Below, piece by piece: positions 1-5,057 of a stretch of DNA of 6,997 nucleotides. Where the stretch lies: NCBI GenBank assembly GCA_036795455.1, contig DAIRET010000155.1, positions 1 to 6,997 of the forward strand, read 5' to 3'. Origin of the DNA: DAIRET01 sp036795455 (GTDB taxonomy: Bacteria; Bacteroidota; Ignavibacteria; Ignavibacteriales; Ignavibacteriaceae). The position numbers were made by a program, and so were the translations under genes. The notes beneath the pieces are model-generated. The model was given only the letters and a program-made list of their open reading frames with translations. It was not told where the DNA came from and searched no databases. Position 1 is the first letter of the stretch, and each line of letters opens with the position of its first letter.

Positions 1-331
1 AGTACTGAATAACTACAGAATCTGTAAAATTCAAATTAAATGTATCAAGATATGTCGTTGTTGCTGTTAATCCCCTTGGCACAAAATAGTTTGAAACAGC
101 CTTTTTATGTATCTCAAACTCTCGAATATTATCCAAAGAACTAACATTCCAGTTTAATGTTACACTATATTTTCCAGTTGCTGTAGTATCACCAACAACG
201 GCAGTAAAACTTTGCGGCTGAGGTACCCTATTATAATGAGTCGGTTCGGGTATATCTTGCGGATTTTCGCAAGCGATTATACCCGTAAAAAAAATTAGTA
301 AAAATACTCTGTAAATCAATTGTGTTTTCAT
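1..331 (-). CDS. Lipoprotein with likely fibronectin type III-like domain (3' end outside window)
   Basis: I translated this by hand from the ATG at 331. It stays open for 110 codons to the window edge, so the C-terminus is missing. Residues 1-20 form a lipoprotein signal peptide: Lys2 and Arg8, a hydrophobic core (VFLLIFFTGIIA), then Cys21 in the lipobox-like IIAC. The mature protein begins CENPQDIPEP, a short Pro/acidic tether. From about residue 36 the pattern resembles an Fn3 beta-sandwich: a proline-rich entry (VPQPQSFTAV), then SVTLNWNVSS, FEIHKKA and TTYLDT, which match the B-strand Trp, C-strand and E/F-strand positions of Fn3 modules. The role is probably surface or periplasmic binding; nothing indicates a ligand. 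It starts 13 bases after the preceding stop and has no usable Shine-Dalgarno site (GGA lies only one base from ATG), so it is likely read from the same transcript. The Fn3 call is by eye; the lipoprotein call is firmer. Confidence 0.8.
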   Translation of the reverse strand, partial: MKTQLIYRVFLLIFFTGIIACENPQDIPEPTHYNRVPQPQSFTAVVGDTTATGKYSVTLNWNVSSLDNIREFEIHKKAVSNYFVPRGLTATTTYLDTFNLNFTDSVVIQY

Positions 332-344
332 ATCCGTTTCAAAT

Positions 345-953
345 TTATGGAAGATTATATTTAAGTGCAATCCCATTAAAATTGTCCATTGACTGGATTG
401 CAAATTGAAATTTTGAATTATCCGCTTTGGCAAATTCATCCGGTCCGGCGTCTGTATTATAGAAAATAACATCCGCCATATTTAATAACCAGATACCGAT
501 AGCAGCATAAGTAAATATTTTCCTACGCGTGTTGTCATTATCTCTATTTGTTTTTTCATCTACAATCTGAGACCAGATACTGTTAGCAGTTGCAAATGTA
601 CCGGCATTTTTATACTCTGTTAATAGATTGCTAATTCTTTCTTCTCTTCCATTAAAGTTATTATTGTTTAAGATAGCACCGAGTGCAGTACCAAAAAAAG
701 ATAAAGTAAATGCTGCACCTTTCAATTCATTCCCGGTATACGTCTGTCCTGCACCTGGAATAATAAAGGAAAAAATAATTGAACGAACATAGCGCGGATT
801 CATTGGATTAGCATTAGGTACATTACTATACATACTTTTAGACTCTGCAAGTAAATCGTACCTCGATTTTTTTTCTTCCTTCATATCCGGTTCACTGCTT
901 AAAACCGGCACCGATACAAAAAGAAAAAGAATGTAAAAAAGAAATAGTCTCAT
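345..953 (-). CDS. DUF5683-like small membrane protein with signal peptide
   Basis: A 202-residue protein of unknown function. Residues 1-19 are a signal peptide or N-terminal anchor (MRLFLFYILFLFVSVPVLSS). A hydrophilic, Lys/Glu-rich stretch follows to about residue 55. Residues 57-95 hold the diagnostic part: RSIIFSFIIPGAGQTYTGN, then ELKGAAF and a second hydrophobic run. This P-G-A-G-Q-x-Y-x-G...KG hairpin is typical of DUF5683 and related TM2-like proteins of Bacteroidota. A further membrane helix spans about 148-165 (FTYAAIGIWLLNMADVIFY), and the short C-terminal tail ends KYNLP. I chose the ATG at 953, preceded by a weak GAGA six bases upstream. A TTG at 965 would add four residues but has no ribosome site and would leave only six bases after the preceding stop. 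It follows the DUF4159 lipoprotein gene by 18 bases, so it is probably an accessory part of the same envelope system. Family assignment is by motif; function is unknown. Confidence 0.78.
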   Translation of the reverse strand: MRLFLFYILFLFVSVPVLSSEPDMKEEKKSRYDLLAESKSMYSNVPNANPMNPRYVRSIIFSFIIPGAGQTYTGNELKGAAFTLSFFGTALGAILNNNNFNGREERISNLLTEYKNAGTFATANSIWSQIVDEKTNRDNDNTRRKIFTYAAIGIWLLNMADVIFYNTDAGPDEFAKADNSKFQFAIQSMDNFNGIALKYNLP

Positions 954-971
954 AGTTTGTCTCAATACTGT

Positions 972-2423
972 CTATTTTTTAATTGAATAATATAGTAAAT
1001 TTATACCGAAATCCGTTTGAAATGAGGCATCATCCGTAACACCTTCTCCCGACCAATAAACCGGGTAACCTTTTGCAGAAAGAACTACAGCTAATCTACC
1101 TTCAATAAACAATCCTTTAACTTCATCATGCCTAGGATAATTAGAAGTCTTATCGTCAACTCCGGGGGGTAATACGGAGACTGTTTTCAATCCTTTAAAT
1201 ATCTGGTGGTCAAAATTGATTCTTTTATATTCTGTTTTTTGAGTTATCTTTTTTTGAACATCAGCAATAAACGATTCCATTGATTGTATAAACGGGTATT
1301 CACTCCTGAAAAATACATTATCGATATAAATTAAACCACCCTGGCTTAAATAGTCGGCACAACTGGTTATAAATCCTGCACTGAATTCCGGCAAAGAACC
1401 GCTTAAAAACAAGAATGCCATTTTCGAATTGCGAACGGCTTCTTCTTCAAAATTCCCCTGGACATATTTAATTTTCGATGGGAAACTTTTTTCTGCACTG
1501 TTTATTAGAGAAGGAATACTGCGCGGCATCGGGTTCCATGGTTGATCAAAATTGTCAACTCCGGGACGAACATTATACCTTAATTGAGCAACAGAAAAAC
1601 TTACCATCCCGCTGTCTTTTTTAGCAACGACTTTCAATTCCTCTTCACTCATTTCTTCTCTTTCGGTGGCGATTTGATCGAAGAAAAACTCAAGGTTCTG
1701 GAACTCACTCGGGTCGTTATTTTCGTCGTAACCTACAATAAACCGGTCAATAGTTATTTTAAGTTTTTTTACATCATCCGTGATGGGATCAAAAATTATC
1801 AAGCCGTCCCTTGTATCACCTTTATAAATAGGACGCCCGTAAGTAAGCATTGTTCTTCTTGCAATACCAAGACGTGTTTCAAATATTTCTTCATCAACAC
1901 CTGCGGTACCTTTTCTTCTCTGGTAATACTCTTCGAGACTTTGATACTTAGCATTTTTCTTCTCGCGTCCGAATGCGTTAAAATAATCACCTCTATCGGT
2001 CTGTAATACCGAATTTTCCGGGTCAAAATTAATTTTTGAACTTGTATAGTTATAAATTGTAACTTTAAAGACAGTAAATCGCCTTGGAGTATAACCTAAC
2101 TGTGGATCAATCCAATTTGCATATGTAAACGGATTGCCCGAGAACTCGCCTTGTTTCGATTCATCGGGAAACTCGAAGTTATTCAACTGGTAGTCCGACA
2201 TATACCGGATTTCAATTTTCCAGTTTTTGGCATCGTAGCCTACCATTTTACCATCTTTACTGATAAAATAACTGCTGTCTCCCCCACCCAGTGTCATATC
2301 CGGGTCAGGTAATAAACTATATTCCAACCTTTCGGGAGGAAGAAAAACGTATTTATAAATTGAATTACACCCTGCAAAAACGAGTGCTATAAATGTTGTA
2401 ATCAGTAATTTTTTCATAATCAT
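972..2423 (-). CDS. Lipoprotein with beta-rich N-terminal domain and divergent DUF4159-like C-terminal domain
   Basis: A 483-residue predicted lipoprotein. The signal peptide ends in the lipobox VFAGC, making Cys19 the lipid-modified residue; Asn follows it, not the Asp that retains E. coli lipoproteins in the inner membrane. Residues about 113-250 look beta-rich and Ig-like (FTVFKVTIYNYTSS, GLIIFDPI, LKITIDRFIV), a pattern seen in DUF4352-like surface domains. From about 274 a DUF4159-type domain begins with FSVAQLRYNV, followed by FLFLSGS, YLSQGGLIYIDN, DHQIFKG, GLFIEGRLAVVLSAKGY and a closing GINLLYYSIKK. These blocks occur in the same order in the adjacent gene at 2429-3697, so the two domains are probably ancient paralogues. 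This copy is more divergent: IDN replaces IDD, and the second His of the DHPIFH-like motif is lost. The start could be Met1 or Met3 (MIMKK); neither has a Shine-Dalgarno site. The start lies five bases after the upstream stop, suggesting coupled translation. Function is unknown; the context points to a partner of the ExbB/ExbD machine. Confidence 0.85.
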   Translation of the reverse strand: MIMKKLLITTFIALVFAGCNSIYKYVFLPPERLEYSLLPDPDMTLGGGDSSYFISKDGKMVGYDAKNWKIEIRYMSDYQLNNFEFPDESKQGEFSGNPFTYANWIDPQLGYTPRRFTVFKVTIYNYTSSKINFDPENSVLQTDRGDYFNAFGREKKNAKYQSLEEYYQRRKGTAGVDEEIFETRLGIARRTMLTYGRPIYKGDTRDGLIIFDPITDDVKKLKITIDRFIVGYDENNDPSEFQNLEFFFDQIATEREEMSEEELKVVAKKDSGMVSFSVAQLRYNVRPGVDNFDQPWNPMPRSIPSLINSAEKSFPSKIKYVQGNFEEEAVRNSKMAFLFLSGSLPEFSAGFITSCADYLSQGGLIYIDNVFFRSEYPFIQSMESFIADVQKKITQKTEYKRINFDHQIFKGLKTVSVLPPGVDDKTSNYPRHDEVKGLFIEGRLAVVLSAKGYPVYWSGEGVTDDASFQTDFGINLLYYSIKK

Positions 2424-2428
2424 ATCAA

Positions 2429-3697
2429 TTATTGTTGTGCTGCAAGCTTTTGTTTATTTTGATCAATAATTCCACCTTTCTGTGTACAAGCAAATACAAC
2501 CACATTAATTGCAAATTGTAGTTGCCTTGTATTATCCTGCGGACCGCCAAGGCTGGCAGGATTTCTGGGCCAGGCACCCCACGCTTTACAATAACCCTTA
2601 CTGCTAAGTAAAACGACTAATCTGCCATTTAAAAAGATTCCTTCAAGATAACGGTATCTTTCTTTTACAGGATGATTAGGATTCGGTCTAATTTCATCTT
2701 CACCGGGAGGTGGACCTGCAAAGTCTTCCCAGCAGTGATATATCCAGTGATTATTAGCAATCCTCTCAAATTCAGCATCGTAACCGAGTGCATCCTCAAT
2801 CATCTTTCTACATTTTTGGTTAAACGAACCCCAGCGAGCCGCATATCCGTCATCAATAAATAAGAATCCGCCGCCCCGTAAATATTTTTCAAGATTTTTC
2901 ACTTCCTGGGCTGTATACAAAGGTTCGGTTTCCGAACCCATCATGTATAACATCGGAACGGACATCAGGTCTTTTGAATCAAGTCTGATTGCCCCTTTCA
3001 AGGTTATTTCAAGTTTAGTTTTTGCCTGAGCATATTCAACAACTGCAGGAAGTGCTTGAGGAACAACGTTCCAACCGGGTTCGTTATTCTCATCCATCTT
3101 ACTGCCGCGGTACTGCAATTGATAAAACTCAAGATAACCGCTAATGTCTTTTTTGTTCTTTCCTTGTTCAACCCAGCCTGCAAATCTATCCTTGAAGTTT
3201 GAATAGTCAATTAAATCATCTTTCAAACCTGAAGTTGATTTACTTCCGGCGCGGGTATTAACGACATCAGTTGAAATATTAGGACCATAAAATTGTTGCT
3301 GCGGTGAAAATGTTCTATCTACAAATTCACCGGGACGTGCAAGTGAACCGAGCGCAGTACCGCCATGCGAAGAAGCGGTTGTCATTGTTCTCGGCATCAT
3401 GCTCATTCTTTGCGGCGACATTTTTCTTTGAATATTTCGCTCAACAATTTTCGGAGTTTTTTGTAGTTCAAGAGTTTTTTGCAGCCTTGGTGCTCTTTGA
3501 ATAAACTTAACACTTGTCGGCGGACGTTTTTTTTCAACAACATCCGTAGATATTTGCAGATTAGAAATAATGGGGATCATGTGTATCAGCATACTAATGC
3601 CGATAAACCAGAGCAATTGCTTCCTTACCGAATAAATCGACTTGGCAATAAACCCCGAAAGTTCTAACCCGGGTATGTTGTAACTATTCTGTGTCAT
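2429..3697 (-). CDS. TonB-like membrane-anchored DUF4159 domain protein
   Basis: A 422-residue protein with about 27 cytoplasmic residues, one transmembrane helix (about 28-47), a long linker (about 55-160) and a periplasmic DUF4159 domain (about 188-405). The helix contains SMLIH (Ser35, His39) with Ser50 further on, the same spacing as Ser16, His20 and Ser31 in E. coli TonB, whose His20 is needed for energisation by ExbB/ExbD. The linker is basic with scattered prolines (EKKRPPTSVKFIQRAP), as in TonB. The C-terminus is not a TonB fold. It shows the DUF4159 order: FYQLQYRG, VPMLYMMGSE, EVKNLEKYLRGGGFLFIDDG, NHWIYHCW, LEGIFLNGRLVVLLSSKGY, then FAINVVVFACT. DUF4159 is thought to adopt a glutamine-amidotransferase-like fold; I see no G-x-C-x-G nucleophile elbow, so enzymatic activity is unsupported. 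Four cysteines (296, 322, 370, 404) could form disulfides. It starts eight bases after exbD without a Shine-Dalgarno site. Domain calls are solid; the TonB-like role is inferred from motif and gene order. Confidence 0.88.
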   Translation of the reverse strand: MTQNSYNIPGLELSGFIAKSIYSVRKQLLWFIGISMLIHMIPIISNLQISTDVVEKKRPPTSVKFIQRAPRLQKTLELQKTPKIVERNIQRKMSPQRMSMMPRTMTTASSHGGTALGSLARPGEFVDRTFSPQQQFYGPNISTDVVNTRAGSKSTSGLKDDLIDYSNFKDRFAGWVEQGKNKKDISGYLEFYQLQYRGSKMDENNEPGWNVVPQALPAVVEYAQAKTKLEITLKGAIRLDSKDLMSVPMLYMMGSETEPLYTAQEVKNLEKYLRGGGFLFIDDGYAARWGSFNQKCRKMIEDALGYDAEFERIANNHWIYHCWEDFAGPPPGEDEIRPNPNHPVKERYRYLEGIFLNGRLVVLLSSKGYCKAWGAWPRNPASLGGPQDNTRQLQFAINVVVFACTQKGGIIDQNKQKLAAQQ

Positions 3698-3705
3698 CGT
3701 CTAGT

Positions 3706-4128
3706 TTAACTGCCACTTTGATTTTCTTCTTCTTTATCGGTTGCAATAGCAAGTTGATCGATACCTACAATTTTTGCGGCATCCATTACGTCAACCACGA
3801 TTCCGTGTCTCGCTTTACTGTCCGCTTTAATTATTAACACCTTACTGCCAAAAATATCTTTTTGAATTCTCAGTTGTTCTTCAAGGTTATCAATTGAAAC
3901 CATAGTGCCGTTTAAATCCATTTCTCCTTTTTCGGAGATAGTAATACTTAGGTCTTTTTCAGGTGGTGCATCCGATGTTGATGCCTGCGGTAAATCGACT
4001 TTCAGTCCGCTTTGAACAGCAAATACAGTTGTAACCATAAAGAAAATTAAAAGCTGGAAAACACAATCGATCATCGGTGTGTTATCCATTGCAATTTCTG
4101 CTAATTGACTACCTTTTTTCTTTGCCAT
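3706..4128 (-). CDS. exbD: ExbD/TolR-family biopolymer transport protein
   Basis: A 140-residue ExbD/TolR-type subunit of a proton-driven inner-membrane motor, close to the usual family length. The cytoplasmic N-terminus (MAKKKGSQLAEIAMDNTPMI) leads into one membrane helix at about 19-38. Asp21 in TPMID is the proton-carrying aspartate, equivalent to Asp25 of E. coli ExbD and Asp23 of TolR. The periplasmic part opens with the family's D-L-P motif (VDLPQAS, about 44-50). It has the ExbD core strand/helix pattern: LSITISEKGEMDLNG, VLIIKADSKARHG, VVDVMDAAKIVGI, and closes with LAIATDKEEE. The Cys after Asp21 and the short acidic tail are minor oddities. The gene begins two bases after the exbB stop with a good GGAG site lying inside the exbB end. 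The symbol is at family level; substrate specificity cannot be inferred, and the DUF4159 gene downstream argues against ordinary siderophore uptake. Confidence 0.95.
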   Translation of the reverse strand: MAKKKGSQLAEIAMDNTPMIDCVFQLLIFFMVTTVFAVQSGLKVDLPQASTSDAPPEKDLSITISEKGEMDLNGTMVSIDNLEEQLRIQKDIFGSKVLIIKADSKARHGIVVDVMDAAKIVGIDQLAIATDKEEENQSGS

Positions 4129-4130
4129 TA

Positions 4131-5027
4131 TTAATCTCCGAGTTTATCCAGATCAATTTTAGCACCTGTTTCTTCCTGAACTTCTTTAGCGAGTTTACCG
4201 AACTCTTCATCGGATATATTCAGTTCAATCCGTTTTTCCTTCAAGAATTTTTGTTCATCAACATTGAGGACTCCATCCCTGTAGGCTGTAATCAGCATAG
4301 CTTTGTAAGTGGATAACCTTGCAACATCACGTAAAACAAAATTAATAAAATGATTAGAAAACGGTTGCAGTTTACCCATTATCTTATCAAGTTTTCTTCT
4401 TAAAAAGCTGAAGGAGAGAACTGCCGGAATTGCTACGATAAGTCCGCTTGCAGTAGTTAAAAGAGCAATTGAAATACCGCCTGCTACTACTGCCGGATCA
4501 CCTTTACCTCCCTTTGCGATTTCATCAAAAGAGGAGATCATACCGATAATTGTTCCGAGAAGTCCCAATAAAGTAGCAACACTCGATATTGTATTAATAA
4601 TCGGAAGGAACTCTTCCAGGTATTCTCTTGTAGATTCTTCTGCAGTATCTAACAATTCATTACGCATGTCAAGAATCGGGCGTTTTTCTTCAACTAAAAA
4701 CTTGTAACGCATAATTACTTTTAAGAAGACAAAAGATAAGATTGTTTTGTGAGTTTTTAGGTATTCAACAACCTTATCAATATTGCCGTATTTTCTGATC
4801 AATTCGTTCAACTCATCTAAAATGGCACCGGCTTTTTTATCATTCGGAACAGAATAATATTTATAGAGTCTTTCCATCAGAATGGCTATTGTAATAATCG
4901 AAAAAAGAAATAGGGGAACCATAATACCGGGACCACCTTTTATAATAAAGGACATTAGCCAGTTATCCATTAACCAATTGCTTTCAGCCGCGGCTGTGCC
5001 TTGAAAGAGTAAAATAATAGAGTTCAA
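4131..5027 (-). CDS. exbB: ExbB/TolQ/MotA-family proton channel with C-terminal helical extension
   Basis: A 298-residue inner-membrane channel subunit that, with ExbD, should convert proton flow into movement. TM1 is about 32-51, ending in the family motif MERLYKYY. A cytoplasmic loop follows, then TM2 at about 142-166 (VATLLGLLGTIIGMISSF) and TM3 at about 179-206 (GGISIALLTTASGLIVAIPA). Thr159 and Thr192 match Thr148 and Thr181 of E. coli ExbB. At the position of E. coli Glu176 this protein has Ile187 (ATT codon), an unusual non-polar substitution. Typical ExbB/TolQ proteins are about 200-245 residues. Here residues about 240-288 form an extra acidic helical module (AYRDGVLNVDEQKFLKEKR, then ELNISDEEFGKLAKEV) resembling TerB-like DG-x-L-x-x-xE regions. 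The start is TTG at 5027, supported by a perfect GGAGGT seven bases upstream; the next in-frame ATG would cut off 19 residues and has no such site. It lies 30 bases after the TPR gene. The symbol is at family level. Confidence 0.93.
   Translation of the reverse strand: MNSIILLFQGTAAAESNWLMDNWLMSFIIKGGPGIMVPLFLFSIITIAILMERLYKYYSVPNDKKAGAILDELNELIRKYGNIDKVVEYLKTHKTILSFVFLKVIMRYKFLVEEKRPILDMRNELLDTAEESTREYLEEFLPIINTISSVATLLGLLGTIIGMISSFDEIAKGGKGDPAVVAGGISIALLTTASGLIVAIPAVLSFSFLRRKLDKIMGKLQPFSNHFINFVLRDVARLSTYKAMLITAYRDGVLNVDEQKFLKEKRIELNISDEEFGKLAKEVQEETGAKIDLDKLGD
4136..4139 (-). promoter_or_regulatory. Shine-Dalgarno site for exbD, embedded in the end of exbB
   Basis: The minus strand reads CGGAG, seven bases, then ATG at 4128. 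The GGAG overlaps the last Gly and Asp codons of exbB, with the exbB TAA in between, so ribosomes finishing exbB can restart on exbD. This is an arrangement for co-translating two subunits of one complex. Confidence 0.8.
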
Positions 5028-5034
5028 ATTAAAT

Positions 5035-5040
5035 ACCTCC
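5035..5040 (-). promoter_or_regulatory. Strong Shine-Dalgarno site fixing the exbB TTG start
   Basis: On the minus strand this reads GGAGGT, followed by seven bases (ATTTAAT) and then TTG at 5027. It is the strongest ribosome site in the window and decides the start of the ExbB-family gene. It sits in the 30-base gap after the TPR gene, the largest gap in the window. Confidence 0.85.
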
Positions 5041-5057
5041 GAGAAATTAAAATCAAA

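Noticed and set aside
954..965. TTG at 965 as start of the DUF5683-like protein
   Set aside because: No Shine-Dalgarno site before it. The ATG at 953 gives a standard signal peptide, better spacing and a weak GAGA upstream.
1584..2006. Plus-strand open frame of 140 codons inside the DUF4159 lipoprotein gene
   Set aside because: Lies wholly antisense to a well-supported gene. The translation is Phe/Cys-rich without any domain pattern, as expected for an antisense shadow in AT-rich DNA.
3527..3534. Eight-base homopolymer runs (T8 here and at 867-874, A8 at 287-294) as phase-variation tracts
   Set aside because: They encode Lys-Lys or Phe-Phe in ordinary sequence context, the frames are intact, and such runs are expected in AT-rich coding DNA.
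2429..3697. Classical TonB annotation for the gene after exbD
   Set aside because: Only the N-terminus resembles TonB. The C-terminal 230 residues match DUF4159, and there is no TonB C-terminal YP motif region.
4077..4316. Plus-strand open frame across the exbD/exbB junction
   Set aside because: Antisense to two firmly identified genes, with no recognisable protein pattern.
4131..5027. Flagellar MotA
   Set aside because: The partner is a short ExbD-type protein without a MotB OmpA-like peptidoglycan domain, and TM2/TM3 match ExbB/TolQ better.
5028..5057. Terminator or promoter in the largest intergenic gap
   Set aside because: Only 30 AT-rich bases, no hairpin with a T run, and no convincing -35/-10 pair; it holds just the exbB ribosome site.
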